64,000 nucleotides of DNA from Rhodoferax sp. U11-2br (lineage in GTDB: Bacteria > Pseudomonadota > Gammaproteobacteria > Burkholderiales > Burkholderiaceae_C). The number at the start of each line of letters is the position of its first letter. Position 1 is the first letter of the stretch. Below the pieces are notes generated by a model that saw nothing but the letters and a program-made list of their open reading frames with translations, had not been told where the DNA came from and did no database searches. The translations under genes and the position numbers were made by a program. Positions 15,287 to 25,059 of the stretch are shown piece by piece. The stretch lies in assembly GCF_018619435.1 (NCBI RefSeq), contig NZ_JAHFZF010000024.1, positions 1 to 64,000 on the forward strand. The letters are read 5' to 3'.

Positions 15287-18040
15287 ATGCCCCCCTCTCG
15301 CCACAGCCCACAGAACCTGCCTCCCCGCGCTGACGCACCTGATCGCACCGTAGCAATGTGGGTGCACGCGCTGCGGAGCAAGGCAGATGCAGCCACTTTA
15401 AAGACGCTCCCTACCCTGGCCGATGCAGACGCGAGTCGAGTAATGGCCATCCTGCGAATGGACAAGCCGGCTGCGGCTGAACCCTCGCCTGTGATTGCAT
15501 CCGATGGCAACAGCGTCATCGGCCACTTCCGCCCCCGCATTACCTTGCAAACGCTGGACCGTGGCCATGGGCTGCTCGGCCTCAAGCCCCAAGGCAAACT
15601 CGGCCCGCGTGGGGACAGTGTGACCCTGGCCCAGTTCGACTGGACCTATCAGACGCAAGCCGGGGAGCGCTGGCAAACGCCCGCCCCCACCTCCATCCTC
15701 AACAACCGTGCGCCTGCCACTGTAGAACTGTTCGACACCGGTGGCCCGGTGGTGCGCATGCAGCGCAATCTGGCCGCCGAAGCCGATGCCATGGACCTCG
15801 TGTGGGAGATGGGCTTTGTCCCCTTGGCAGAAAACGCCTTTCAATGGCGCAGTCGTGCTCACAGACCGGTGCTGGGCACGGTGTGGACATTACCGCAAGA
15901 GGAGTTCTTTGGCGACTTCTGGGCCGACCAGATACCGCAACTACAGACCAAAGGCTGGTCGGTGGTGGTACAGCCCGGCTTTGCGCACGAAAGCGTGCCG
16001 GTGCAACGCTGGAAGCTGGTGCTGAGCCCCGAGACCGGTGAAATACGGGGTAGGGAACTTGACAGCCGTCTGATCAAGCCCGCACGCGGTGTCGACAAGC
16101 TGCAACTCCCTGAACGTGAAGGGGCCTGGCTGTTGAGCCTGGGCATCGAGATCGACGGCCAGACACTGGACCTGGTCCCCATGCTGGCCGATCTGCTGCG
16201 CCGCGACGCCCGCTGGCTCAACGCGACGCAATTCGCTGCCATTGATGACCTGGCGATCGTGTCCTTGCGCGCGCCGGGTGGCAAGCGCATTGATGCCCCG
16301 GCCGCACCACTCAAAGCCATCATCGGCGCCATGGTCGATCTCCTGACCGACCCGACACGCAACCAACACCAGAGCTCGCTGCACTTGGGTGCCTGGGAAG
16401 CACGTCGACTCGACGCCTTGCGTGCCAGCCTGCTTGACACTCACCGCGTGGGTCCTCACAACACCTGGCAACTTGAGGGTGAGGCAGGCTTGACCAAGCT
16501 TGCCAAGCGCTTGAAGGCGATCGGTACACCTCAACCCGTGACTGCACCGGAAGGCCTGCAAGTGCAACTACGCCCCTACCAGGTCGAGGGACTGGCCTGG
16601 TTGCAATACTTGCGTGCCAATAACCTGGGGGGCATCCTGGCTGACGATATGGGTCTGGGCAAAACCGCCCAGGCCTTGGCCCATGTGCTGACAGAAAAGC
16701 ACGCGGGGCGACTTGACCTACCAGTGCTGGTGGTGCTTCCCACCTCATTGATCTTCAACTGGCAGGCCGAATGCCGGCGCATGGCACCCGATCTGCGCCT
16801 GCTCACCCTTCAAGGGCCGCAGCGTGAAGATTTGTTTGCTCACATGTCAGATCACGATCTGGTGCTGACCACCTACTCACTGCTGTGGCGCGACGTGGAT
16901 GCACTGGCTGCGCAGTGCTTTCACCTGGTGATTTTGGACGAGGCGCAGATGGTGAAGAACGCCGGTAGTCGCAGCGCCCGCGCCCTGCGCCGATTGCAAA
17001 CCCGGCACAGCCTGTGCCTGACCGGCACCCCCATGGAAAACCATCTTGGCGAGTTGTGGGCGCAATTTGACTGGCTCATGCCCGGCTTTTTGGGCGACTC
17101 GCGCCAATTTGCAGCCAACTGGCGCAAACCGATTGAAGAGAACGGCGAAACCCTGCGCGCCGCCTTGCTCGCTCAACGCGTGCGCCCCTTCATCCTGCGC
17201 CGGCGCAAGCAGGACGTGGCCAGCGAACTGCCACCTCGCACGGAAATCATCAAGTGGGTGCAATTGCAGGGCCAACAGCGTGAGTTGTACGAGAGTGTGC
17301 GCGTAGCGGCCGACAAACAAGTGCGCAGGGTGCTGCAGCGCCAGGATTTCAACGCTGCACAGATCAGTATTCTGGACGCGCTGCTCAAGCTGCGCCAAGT
17401 CTGTTGTGACCCGCATCTGGTCAAAGGCAACAAGGCATGCCCCACTATGGAGCGCGCCAAGCTGGAACTGCTGGTAGACATGCTGCCCGCGCTGGTGGAA
17501 GAAGGCCGTCGTGTGCTGGTGTTTTCACAGTTCACCGAGCTACTGGACTTGGTTGCAGAACAACTGCAGATGCTGTCGTTGCCGTTTCTCAAGCTGACCG
17601 GCAAAACACCCTCAAAGGAACGTGGCAGCGTGGTGCAGCGGTTTCAGGCACAAGAAGCACCCGTGCTGTTGCTCAGCCTGAAGGCGGGTGGCATCGGATT
17701 GAACCTGACTGCTGCCGATACCGTGATCCATATGGATCCCTGGTGGAACCCCGCCGTGGAGGAACAAGCGACCGCTCGCGCCCACCGCATCGGCCAGGAC
17801 CAGCCGGTATTCGTGTACAAGCTGGTGGTGCAAGGCAGCATCGAGGAACGCATGCTTGAACTTCAGGCCCGCAAACAGGCACTGGCCAACAGCGTGCTGG
17901 GACACGATGCTTCGGGCGCGCTCAAATTTGACGAAGCCGATCTGCAGGCCTTGTTATCACCGCTGGGGTTCTTGGTGGCCACTTCGCAAACGCCAGAAGA
18001 AGCTGCGCGCCGCTGGGGGCGCAGCGGGCGTCGGGCTTGA
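15287..18040 (+). CDS. SNF2-family DEAD/DEAH helicase-like ATPase
   Basis: A 917-residue Swi2/Snf2-type ATPase that probably moves along double-stranded DNA to remodel bound proteins. The N-terminal 400 residues are a poorly conserved accessory region. The ATPase core then shows motif I (DDMGLGKTAQALAH), motif II (DEAQ in VILDEAQMVKN) and the second lobe with GGIGLNLTAADTVI and motif VI (QATARAHRIGQ). No SWIM zinc finger, common at the N-terminus of bacterial relatives, is seen. I take the ATG at 15287; the in-frame stretch back to 15098 looks non-coding. A ribosome binding site is weak. The xni-like gene follows by 49 bases. Confidence 0.87.
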   Translation: MPPSRHSPQNLPPRADAPDRTVAMWVHALRSKADAATLKTLPTLADADASRVMAILRMDKPAAAEPSPVIASDGNSVIGHFRPRITLQTLDRGHGLLGLKPQGKLGPRGDSVTLAQFDWTYQTQAGERWQTPAPTSILNNRAPATVELFDTGGPVVRMQRNLAAEADAMDLVWEMGFVPLAENAFQWRSRAHRPVLGTVWTLPQEEFFGDFWADQIPQLQTKGWSVVVQPGFAHESVPVQRWKLVLSPETGEIRGRELDSRLIKPARGVDKLQLPEREGAWLLSLGIEIDGQTLDLVPMLADLLRRDARWLNATQFAAIDDLAIVSLRAPGGKRIDAPAAPLKAIIGAMVDLLTDPTRNQHQSSLHLGAWEARRLDALRASLLDTHRVGPHNTWQLEGEAGLTKLAKRLKAIGTPQPVTAPEGLQVQLRPYQVEGLAWLQYLRANNLGGILADDMGLGKTAQALAHVLTEKHAGRLDLPVLVVLPTSLIFNWQAECRRMAPDLRLLTLQGPQREDLFAHMSDHDLVLTTYSLLWRDVDALAAQCFHLVILDEAQMVKNAGSRSARALRRLQTRHSLCLTGTPMENHLGELWAQFDWLMPGFLGDSRQFAANWRKPIEENGETLRAALLAQRVRPFILRRRKQDVASELPPRTEIIKWVQLQGQQRELYESVRVAADKQVRRVLQRQDFNAAQISILDALLKLRQVCCDPHLVKGNKACPTMERAKLELLVDMLPALVEEGRRVLVFSQFTELLDLVAEQLQMLSLPFLKLTGKTPSKERGSVVQRFQAQEAPVLLLSLKAGGIGLNLTAADTVIHMDPWWNPAVEEQATARAHRIGQDQPVFVYKLVVQGSIEERMLELQARKQALANSVLGHDASGALKFDEADLQALLSPLGFLVATSQTPEEAARRWGRSGRRA

Positions 18041-18089
18041 TACCTACACTTCACACCAAGAGAATGTTTTCAAAAAGCTTGCACACAAG

Positions 18090-18878
18090 ATGCCGCTTCT
18101 GATCATTGATGCGTTGAACATCATCCGGCGCATCCACGAGGCTGTTCCCGGTGAGGACAGTGAGGTCAAGGTGGCGGACACCATCACCTCCAGCCTGGCT
18201 TCATTCAAGCGCGCCCTCAAGACGCACCGACCCAGCCATGCTGTGGCGGTGTTTGACCATGGCGGTCGGACCTGGAAGCATGAACTCTATGCACCCTACC
18301 AAGCCAACAGGAAACCCATACCGTCTCTGTTGCGAGAGGGCTTGCAGACCATCAAGCAGGAACTCCAACACTTGGGTTTGCACTGGATTGCCATTGAGGG
18401 AATCGAAGCTGATGATTCCATTGCCACGTTGGTGGAGAAATGGTGTCTGGCCAGCCCGGGCCAGGTCACTATTTTGTCGACCGACAAGGACTTTTTGCAG
18501 CTGCTCAGTGACCAAGTCTGTATCTATGATCACTTCAAAGGCATTTGGCGTGACCAGGCTTATGTGATTGAGAAATTTGGTGTCAAGCCATCCCAGATTG
18601 GCGATCTGCTGGCCCTGATGGGTGATGCTGTGGACGGTGTGCCGGGTGTGAGCAAGGTCGGAGCCAAGACCGCCGCAGAATTGCTTCGCATCAATGGCCA
18701 TCTTGAACGGGTGATCTCAAATGCCGACAAAGTCACAGGCCAAGTTGGCGCCAATCTGCGCAAAGGTGTTGAGATGGCAAGGCTGTCCAGGAAGTTGGTG
18801 TCGTTCAAGACCGATGTGCCGCTCGGACTGACCTGGAAGATGTTGGCACAGAATTCGGGCGTGTCCCACGGTGAATAG
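18090..18878 (+). CDS. xni: Flap endonuclease Xni-like (5'-3' exonuclease/H3TH family)
   Basis: A 262-residue protein of the FEN/PIN family matching Xni (ExoIX). The N-terminus LLIIDALNIIRR carries the first metal-site Asp, then VAVFDHGGRTWKHELYAPYQ, the cluster EGIEADDSIATL, STDKDFLQLL, and the helix-3-turn-helix DNA-binding segment GDAVDGVPGVSKVGAKTA. It would bind or trim DNA flaps; it lacks a polymerase domain, as the family does. I chose the ATG at 18090 since upstream in-frame sequence belongs to the overlapping helicase gene read in another frame. Assignment to the Xni subgroup rather than a general exonuclease is by length and motifs. Confidence 0.85.
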   Translation: MPLLIIDALNIIRRIHEAVPGEDSEVKVADTITSSLASFKRALKTHRPSHAVAVFDHGGRTWKHELYAPYQANRKPIPSLLREGLQTIKQELQHLGLHWIAIEGIEADDSIATLVEKWCLASPGQVTILSTDKDFLQLLSDQVCIYDHFKGIWRDQAYVIEKFGVKPSQIGDLLALMGDAVDGVPGVSKVGAKTAAELLRINGHLERVISNADKVTGQVGANLRKGVEMARLSRKLVSFKTDVPLGLTWKMLAQNSGVSHGE

Positions 18879-19239
18879 TTGCCCAAAATGAAAGACAAAT
18901 TGGAAGAACGTGCCCAATGTTCGGTCATGCTGCAAATTGGGTGCCCGTTTCAGGCTGGAAGCGGGCCCACAGTTTGCCGATCTACCTGCCACATGCCTGC
19001 CGTTCAATCGAGCGACTCTGATTGCCAGCTTTAGACGGTTGTCGCCAACGGCATTTAACTGTGATTCAATCCCGGCCATCAATTGTTTGGGAACTGGTCT
19101 GTTTAAGAACACACTGTGCCTCTTACAGAGCATTCAGGTACTCGGAGTTTCATGTGCGTAAGGACAACTAGGGCATGGGCTTGTGACATCACAAACGACG
19201 TATCCCCATGCGCAAATTGCCACCGTTTAAAGTCCACCC
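18879..19239. other. Intergenic stretch, nothing recognised
   Basis: About 360 bases between xni and trhO. No open frame with a ribosome binding site, strong hairpin or repeat could be supported; it presumably holds the trhO promoter. Confidence 0.4.
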
Positions 19240-20244
19240 ATGCCGACCACCACTTACCTAACCGCTGCTTTCTACAAATTCGTCACCCTCCCGGACTACG
19301 AATCGCGCAAGGCTCCCCTGCTGGCGTTGTGCGAGCAGCGCCAGGTGAAAGGCACCATTCTTTTGGCCCGTGAGGGCATCAACAGCACCATTGCGGGTGC
19401 GCCCGACGACGTGCACGCGGTGCTGGCCTATTTGCGCAGCGACCCGCTCTTAGCCGACCTGCAACACAAGGAGTCGTTCGCTGAGACAGCACCGTTCCAC
19501 CGCATGAAGGTGCGTTTGAAGCAAGAAATCGTCACCATGGGTGTCCCTGGCACCGACCCCACCCACATCGTTGGCACTTACGTCAAGCCGCAGGACTGGA
19601 ATGCGCTGATTGCCGACCCCGATGTGGTGGTGGTCGACACGCGCAATGACTACGAGGTGGCCATTGGCACCTTTCGTGGCGCGATAGACCCTCAGATCCG
19701 TACGTTTTCGGCGCTGCCCGCGTGGACCGAACAGGCGGAACAACTGCGCCCCACAGCCGATGGCAAAAAGCCGAAAGTGGCCATGTTTTGCACCGGGGGC
19801 ATTCGCTGCGAAAAGTCCACCGCGTACCTGCGCTCCCAAGGTTATGACGAGGTCTACCACCTCGAAGGCGGCATCCTCAAATACCTGGAAACGGTGCCGC
19901 CAGAGGAAAGCCTGTGGGAAGGCACTTGTTTTGTCTTTGATGAGCGCGTGTCGGTAGACCACGGCCTGACACCGGGTACCCACAAGCTGTGCCGGGGGTG
20001 CCGCATGCCACTGGAGGACGGCGCGCAGGAGTCGCCCTTGTTTGAACTGGGTGTGAGCTGCCCGCGCTGCCATGCCAGCACGAGCGATGTCCAAAAAAAC
20101 CGGGCCCGGGAACGCCAGCGCCAATGGGTTCTGGCCAAAACACGCGGCAACACCCACATTGGCGAAACCACGCCACCCGTGCGCAGCAAACCCCTCCCAT
20201 CCGACGTCGTCAGCGCCTGTTCCCCAACCAAAGCCGCTGACTGA
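19240..20244 (+). CDS. trhO: tRNA uridine-34 hydroxylase TrhO (rhodanese-related)
   Basis: A 334-residue enzyme that oxygen-dependently hydroxylates U34 of certain tRNAs, the first step toward 5-(carboxy)methoxyuridine. An N-terminal ferredoxin-like domain ([16 protein letters not shown]) precedes a rhodanese domain ([11 protein letters not shown], then the active-site loop [10 protein letters not shown] with Cys184). The C-terminal tail holds four cysteines in CRGCRMPL and CPRCHAST, as in TrhO/YceA proteins. Its stop overlaps the start of the glutathione transferase gene by one base, so the two are coupled. Confidence 0.92.
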   Translation: MPTTTYLTAAFYKFVTLPDYESRKAPLLALCEQRQVKGTILLAREGINSTIAGAPDDVHAVLAYLRSDPLLADLQHKESFAETAPFHRMKVRLKQEIVTMGVPGTDPTHIVGTYVKPQDWNALIADPDVVVVDTRNDYEVAIGTFRGAIDPQIRTFSALPAWTEQAEQLRPTADGKKPKVAMFCTGGIRCEKSTAYLRSQGYDEVYHLEGGILKYLETVPPEESLWEGTCFVFDERVSVDHGLTPGTHKLCRGCRMPLEDGAQESPLFELGVSCPRCHASTSDVQKNRARERQRQWVLAKTRGNTHIGETTPPVRSKPLPSDVVSACSPTKAAD

Positions 20245-20933
20245 TGGCGCCATCAGGGCCAACTGCGGTACACCCGCTGCATCCGCCACTGCCCGTTCTG
20301 TATTCGTTTCGGCGTTGCCCCTACGCCATGCGCGCCCGCTTGGCACTGGCGGCCAGCGGTATGGTGTGCGAGCTGCGCGAGGTGGTGCTCGCCCGCAAGC
20401 CTGCCGCGCTGCTGTTGGCTTCGCCCAAAGGCACTGTGCCTGTTCTGGTGTTGCCAAACGGTACCGTGCTGGAGCAAAGCCTGGACATCATGCTGTATGC
20501 CCTGCGCCAAAGTGATCCGTGGCAGTGGCTACCCTCATCCGCACAGGATCTCAGCGCCACGCTCGCCCTCATTGCCCAGTGCGACGGCAGTTTCAAAGCG
20601 AATCTCGACCGCTACAAATACCCCAACCGCTATGCGCTGCCTGACGGCCTAGGCGATCGCGCCGAGGGCGCAGTGTTTTTGCAGATGCTCAATGGTGCGC
20701 TGGCGACTCAACGTTTTCTGCACGGCACGCACTTCGGTCTGGCCGATGCGGCCATCGCGCCTTTTGTGCGCCAGTTTGCGCACACCGATCTATCCTGGTT
20801 TGCCAGCCAGCCGTGGTCCGCGCTTGTCGCCTGGCTGACTGCGTTTGAAACGTCAAAGACGTATTTGCAGGTGATGGACAAGGTGCCAACTTGGTTGGAA
20901 GGCCAATCGCCATGGCGATTTCCAGCCCTGTAG
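20244..20933 (+). CDS. Glutathione S-transferase family protein
   Basis: A 229-residue GST. The thioredoxin-like N-terminal domain starts with LYSFRRCPYAMRARLAL, where the Cys is the likely glutathione-reactive residue, and continues to GTVPVLVLPNGTVLEQSLDI, the cis-Pro and glutathione-binding segment. The C-terminal helical domain contains HFGLADAAIAPFVRQF, the conserved N-capping motif of GSTs. Translation is coupled to trhO by overlap of start and stop. The substrate is unknown; a link with tRNA modification is only positional. Confidence 0.85.
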   Translation: MAPSGPTAVHPLHPPLPVLYSFRRCPYAMRARLALAASGMVCELREVVLARKPAALLLASPKGTVPVLVLPNGTVLEQSLDIMLYALRQSDPWQWLPSSAQDLSATLALIAQCDGSFKANLDRYKYPNRYALPDGLGDRAEGAVFLQMLNGALATQRFLHGTHFGLADAAIAPFVRQFAHTDLSWFASQPWSALVAWLTAFETSKTYLQVMDKVPTWLEGQSPWRFPAL

Positions 20934-21048
20934 CCGATACTTGTTCGATAACCAGGCGTACAGGCCTGACTCGTAACTCAGTGAAGAAGTATCTGCTGAC
21001 CGATGAGTCTGAGCCCACTTACGCAAGACTGGCCGCCGTATAGGTGAT

Positions 21049-21546
21049 CTAAACTGGGCGTTGCAGCCAGGTCGAGACCGCCACTTGCAGAGTTGAGACT
21101 TCCTGCGTTGCGTCCAACACCAAAACGTCGGTTTCTTCAAGGGGCGGTTCAAGCGTTGCAAATTGGCTGTCCACCAAAGTGGCTGAAAAGAAGTGCGCCG
21201 CGCGTGCTGCCACCCGCGACTGTGCCTCGTCCCGCGGTACATGCATAAATACAAAACGCAGATTGGGGTCTGCTGACCGCAATCGGTCTCGGTAGGCGCG
21301 CTTCAAAGCCGAACACGAGAGGACCAGCCCACCAGTCGCCGCCCGAAGTTCCTGGCCCAGTCGATCCAGCCAACTCCACCGGTCGTCATCGGTCAACGGG
21401 ACGCCCTGTTTCATTTTGCTTCGGCTTTCAGGGCTGTGAAAGTCGTCACCTTCCAGGAACGGTAGGCCCTGGGCCTGTGCAATCGCTGCGGCCAGCGTCG
21501 ACTTGCCGCAGCCCGACACCCCCATGACCACCAGTGACGGTTGCAT
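21049..21546 (-). CDS. gntK: Gluconokinase
   Basis: A 165-residue P-loop kinase that phosphorylates D-gluconate to 6-phosphogluconate. The P-loop GVSGCGKST is at residues 9-17, followed by FLEGDDFHSPESRSKMKQG and PLTDDDRWSWLDRL, the gluconate-binding signature, then SCSALKRAYRDRLR. The ATG at 21546 is chosen because the protein then begins exactly as other gluconokinases do; an upstream extension would run into the binding-protein gene. It is the last gene of the leftward idonate/gluconate operon, giving the final step into the pentose phosphate or Entner-Doudoroff pathway. Confidence 0.92.
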   Translation of the reverse strand: MQPSLVVMGVSGCGKSTLAAAIAQAQGLPFLEGDDFHSPESRSKMKQGVPLTDDDRWSWLDRLGQELRAATGGLVLSCSALKRAYRDRLRSADPNLRFVFMHVPRDEAQSRVAARAAHFFSATLVDSQFATLEPPLEETDVLVLDATQEVSTLQVAVSTWLQRPV

Positions 21547-21589
21547 GAACTCGACTCCCCCGTGGTTCAATTGACGTGCCAGCCTGCTT

Positions 21590-22624
21590 TTATTTGGCAG
21601 TAGCACGGAACTTGTCCAGATCAGCGTAGACGCTGCGAACGAAGTCAGCACCAATGGCCTCGGAATTTTTTTCGATCACAGGTTGCACGGCGCTTCGGAT
21701 CTTGGCGAGCTCTGCGGGAGGCATCTCCGACACCGTCATGCCCTTGGCCTTGAGTTGCGAGACCACATCGCCTGCCTGGCGCAGCTCCTCGGCGCGCTCG
21801 AAAGTGCGGGTTTGCTCTGCCACTTTTTGCACCGCTTTCTGCTGGTCGGGTGTCAGGCTGGACCACCATTTTTTGGAGGCGAGGAGTGCCACTGGGGTGT
21901 AGACGTGGTTCGTGATGGTCAGGTACTTCTGCACTTCGTACATCTTGTAGGCGAACATATCGACCACCGGGTGTTCATAACCGTCCATGGCCTTGATCTC
22001 CAGGGCAGGGTAGACCTCTGGCCAGGCCATGGGGACTGCGTTGGCGCCCATGGCATTGAAGCTGGCCAAAGCCATCGGGCTTTGCATCACACGGAGTTTT
22101 AAACCTTTGAGGTCGGCCATCGTGTTGACCGGGCGTTTGCTGTTGGACATGTTGCGAAACGCACCACCGGCCCAGACCAGCCCCTGGAGGTTCATGTCAG
22201 CCAGACCGTCCAGAATTTTGCGACCATTGGGACCATCAAGCACATAGGCCGCTTCCGCATCGGTTCCAAAGAGGAACGGAAAATCGAATATCTGCAATTC
22301 TTTCTTGCGCGTCGCTATCGGTGCCAGTGCCCCCAGGTACAAGTCTTGTGTGCCGCTTTGCGCCGCAATCAGCATCTTCTCTTCGCCACCCAACACCGAG
22401 TTGCCGTAAACATCAATCACGACCTTGCCACCGGTTGCAGCTTTCACACCGTCAGCAAAACGCTTCATGGCGATGGCACGGGGATGGGTGTCGGTAAAGG
22501 CGTGTCCGAGTTTGGCGTGTATCGGCTCCTGCGCCAAGACGGGTGTCGTTGCGCACAGCGCGATGCCCGCACAGGCCAAGCTGGCAAGCTTCTGGCCAAA
22601 ATTTCGTCGAGTGGTTGATTTCAT
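21590..22624 (-). CDS. TRAP transporter substrate-binding protein, DctP family (second)
   Basis: A 344-residue periplasmic binding protein with a signal peptide of about 31 residues ending PVLAQE. The DctP fold is shown by KLGHAFTDTHPRAIAMKRFA, LGGEEKMLIAAQSGTQDLYL and the conserved FRNMSNSKRPV, with the Arg in KLRVMQSPMA that binds a substrate carboxylate. It is a diverged paralogue of the binding protein at 25718-26731 in the same operon, aligned along the full length. Only one membrane pair (DctQ and DctM) is encoded here, so two receptors may share it. It sits between the idonate dehydrogenase and gluconokinase genes. Confidence 0.9.
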   Translation of the reverse strand: MKSTTRRNFGQKLASLACAGIALCATTPVLAQEPIHAKLGHAFTDTHPRAIAMKRFADGVKAATGGKVVIDVYGNSVLGGEEKMLIAAQSGTQDLYLGALAPIATRKKELQIFDFPFLFGTDAEAAYVLDGPNGRKILDGLADMNLQGLVWAGGAFRNMSNSKRPVNTMADLKGLKLRVMQSPMALASFNAMGANAVPMAWPEVYPALEIKAMDGYEHPVVDMFAYKMYEVQKYLTITNHVYTPVALLASKKWWSSLTPDQQKAVQKVAEQTRTFERAEELRQAGDVVSQLKAKGMTVSEMPPAELAKIRSAVQPVIEKNSEAIGADFVRSVYADLDKFRATAK

Positions 22625-22689
22625 TGAGGTCTCCTAGTTGATGTCACACAGTTAAATAAGTTGTCAGGAATGCGCCATGACAGGCCGGA

Positions 22690-23727
22690 TCACGTGAAGC
22701 TCAAAACTACCTTCATCGACTGGGATCGGTCAGAGGCCAACGCGAAGGCCTTGCCAGCGTCCCGGTAAGGCAAGGTCGCGGACACCAAGGGTTTGAGATC
22801 CACCAATCGCTGATTGATGAGACTGACTGCAGTGGCAAACTCTTCGTGAAAACGAAATGCGCCGCGCAAGTCGAACTCTTTGGCAACCACGGTGTTGAAC
22901 GGCAGTGTGAGCTCGCTGCCTGAGAGGCCGAGTTGCACCACGACGCCGCGTGGACGCACCACGTCAAACGCTGCACGCAGCGCGCGCTCGTTACCGCTGG
23001 CCTCGAACAACACGTCAAACTGGCCCTTCTCCGCTGCATACTGGGTCAACTCCTGGGGGGACTCGGCCACGTTGATAGCGCGGTCTGCACCAATCTCAAG
23101 CGCTTTGCGCAGTGGTTGCGCCACCATGTCGGTGGCCACAATCTGGGTGGCACCGGCACGCCGCGCGGCAATGATCACCATGGCCCCGATGGGGCCGCAG
23201 CCCGTTACCAGCACCTTGCGGCCCAACAATGGGCCAGCCCGGTTCACGGCGTGCAATGCCACCGCCAAAGGTTCTGCCATAGAGCCCTCCGCATCGGTGA
23301 CCCCATCGGCCAGCTTGAATGCCTGACGAACATCGATCACCAGTTCCTGCCGGAAGGCTCCCTGAACGTGTGGCATGCGCATGGCGCTGCCGAAATAGCG
23401 CATGTCCAGGCAGTGGTTGTGCAAACCCATCTGGCAGAAACGGCATTGACCACACGGATGGCTGGGGTTGACGGCAATACGGTCACCCGCCGCCAAATGC
23501 TTCACATCGGCCGCCACGGCATCCAGTACGCCAGCAACCTCGTGTCCAAGCACCATGGGTTGCTGAATGCGAATGGCACCAAAACCACCGTTGTGAAAGT
23601 AATGCAGGTCGGAGCCGCAAATGCCGCCCGCCCGCACCCGGACGCGGACTTGGCCGGGACCGACCTCAGGCGTGGGAACATCTTCGACCCGCAGGTCACC
23701 TGGCGAATGAATGACGATGGCTTCCAT
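22690..23727 (-). CDS. idnD: L-idonate 5-dehydrogenase
   Basis: A 345-residue zinc-dependent medium-chain dehydrogenase. It has the catalytic zinc ligands in GGICGSDLHYFHNGGFG and GHEVAG, four structural zinc cysteines in CGQCRFCQMGLHNHC, and the Rossmann motif VTGCGPIGAMVI. The DLHYFHNGGFGAIRIQQPM stretch is characteristic of L-idonate 5-dehydrogenase rather than sorbitol dehydrogenase. It would oxidise L-idonate to 5-keto-D-gluconate. Its operon also encodes a gluconate 5-dehydrogenase and gluconokinase, completing the route to 6-phosphogluconate. Confidence 0.87.
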   Translation of the reverse strand: MEAIVIHSPGDLRVEDVPTPEVGPGQVRVRVRAGGICGSDLHYFHNGGFGAIRIQQPMVLGHEVAGVLDAVAADVKHLAAGDRIAVNPSHPCGQCRFCQMGLHNHCLDMRYFGSAMRMPHVQGAFRQELVIDVRQAFKLADGVTDAEGSMAEPLAVALHAVNRAGPLLGRKVLVTGCGPIGAMVIIAARRAGATQIVATDMVAQPLRKALEIGADRAINVAESPQELTQYAAEKGQFDVLFEASGNERALRAAFDVVRPRGVVVQLGLSGSELTLPFNTVVAKEFDLRGAFRFHEEFATAVSLINQRLVDLKPLVSATLPYRDAGKAFALASDRSQSMKVVLSFT

Positions 23728-23778
23728 ATGAATAATCCTGGAGATAGAGGAAATAAACCGAGGGGGACGCTGCGCGGG

Positions 23779-25059
23779 TTAGCGGGTCATCATTTGGAGC
23801 GGCCACATGACGATCTGCGGGAACACCACCAACAGGAACATGACGATGGTCTGCGCCACCATGAAGGGCCAGACACCTTTGATGGCACCGCTCATAGGTA
23901 TCTTGGCAACACTGCATACCACATTGAGCACCGTGCCCACTGGCGGCGTGACCAGGCCGATGGCGTTGTTAATGATGAATAACACGCCAAAGTACACCGG
24001 GTCGATGCCGGCCTGACGCAGCACCGGCATCAGCACCGGCGTCATGATCAGCACGGTGGGGGTAAAGTCCAGCGCCGTGCCAACAATCAGCACCAGGATC
24101 ATCAGTGCAAACGTGAGCAGCATCTTGTTGTCCATCATCGGCGCAACCAACTCAGCCAGTTGCTGCGGAATGTTGGCTGTCGTGATGAGCCAGGCTGACA
24201 CACCGGCGGCCGACACCAGGAACATGACGACCGCTGTGGTTTCTGCGGCGCGGTAGAACAGGTGGAACAGCTGTGATATTTTGATTTCACGGTAGACCAC
24301 CAGCCCGACGAACAATGAATACACCGCCGCTATCACGGCCGCTTCAGTCGGTGTGAAGATACCGAACTTCAGACCACCAATAATTACTAGTGGTAACACC
24401 AGTGCCCACAACGCCCGGCGGGTTGCGAGACGCCGTTCGGCCATGCTGCATTTGGGCTCCGCCTGCACCTTGTCATGGCCGATGGACCAACGCCAAGCCA
24501 GCATGATCGCCACACCCATCAAGACACCGGGCACGATGCCTGCAATGAAGAGCTTGGTGATCGAGACGCCACCGGTCACGCCATACAGGATCATCGCGAT
24601 CGAGGGCGGGATCACCGGCGCGATGATGCCGCCGCAGGCAATCAGGCCACAGGAGCGGTTCACGTTGTAGCCTGCATTGCGCATCATGGGCACCAGCACA
24701 GCGGCCAGCGCCGCCGTGTCTGCCACGGCGGAGCCCGACAGCGAGGCCATGATGACGGCCGCCATGACTGCCACGTAGCCCAGACCGCCACGGATGTGGC
24801 CGACCCATGACATCGCCATCAAGATGATGCGCCGCGTCATGCCACCCGCGTTCATGAACTCGCCGGCCAGCATGAAGAAAGGTACGGCAAGCAGTGGGAA
24901 ACTGTTGGCACCGTCCCACATGTTCTGAATCACGATCTGCGGGTCGGTGACGCCCATGTAGAACATCATGACGATGCCACAGCCAATCAGTGAAAAGGCC
25001 ACAGGCATGCCCAGCGCCATCAGGCCGAGCAGGGAGGAGATGAAAACAAAGAGGGTCAT
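23779..25059 (-). CDS. TRAP transporter large permease, DctM family
   Basis: A 426-residue membrane protein with about 12 helices that forms the ion-coupled translocation channel of a TRAP importer. Motifs of the family are GMPVAFSLIGCGIV near the start, FFMLAGEFMNAGGMTRRI, SGSAVADTAALAAVLVPMM and GLVTPPVGTVLNV near the end. The ATG at 25059 overlaps the DctQ stop, so the two are coupled; in-frame sequence further upstream belongs to dctQ read in another frame. It likely imports sugar acids with the binding proteins encoded on either side. Confidence 0.93.
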   Translation of the reverse strand: MTLFVFISSLLGLMALGMPVAFSLIGCGIVMMFYMGVTDPQIVIQNMWDGANSFPLLAVPFFMLAGEFMNAGGMTRRIILMAMSWVGHIRGGLGYVAVMAAVIMASLSGSAVADTAALAAVLVPMMRNAGYNVNRSCGLIACGGIIAPVIPPSIAMILYGVTGGVSITKLFIAGIVPGVLMGVAIMLAWRWSIGHDKVQAEPKCSMAERRLATRRALWALVLPLVIIGGLKFGIFTPTEAAVIAAVYSLFVGLVVYREIKISQLFHLFYRAAETTAVVMFLVSAAGVSAWLITTANIPQQLAELVAPMMDNKMLLTFALMILVLIVGTALDFTPTVLIMTPVLMPVLRQAGIDPVYFGVLFIINNAIGLVTPPVGTVLNVVCSVAKIPMSGAIKGVWPFMVAQTIVMFLLVVFPQIVMWPLQMMTR

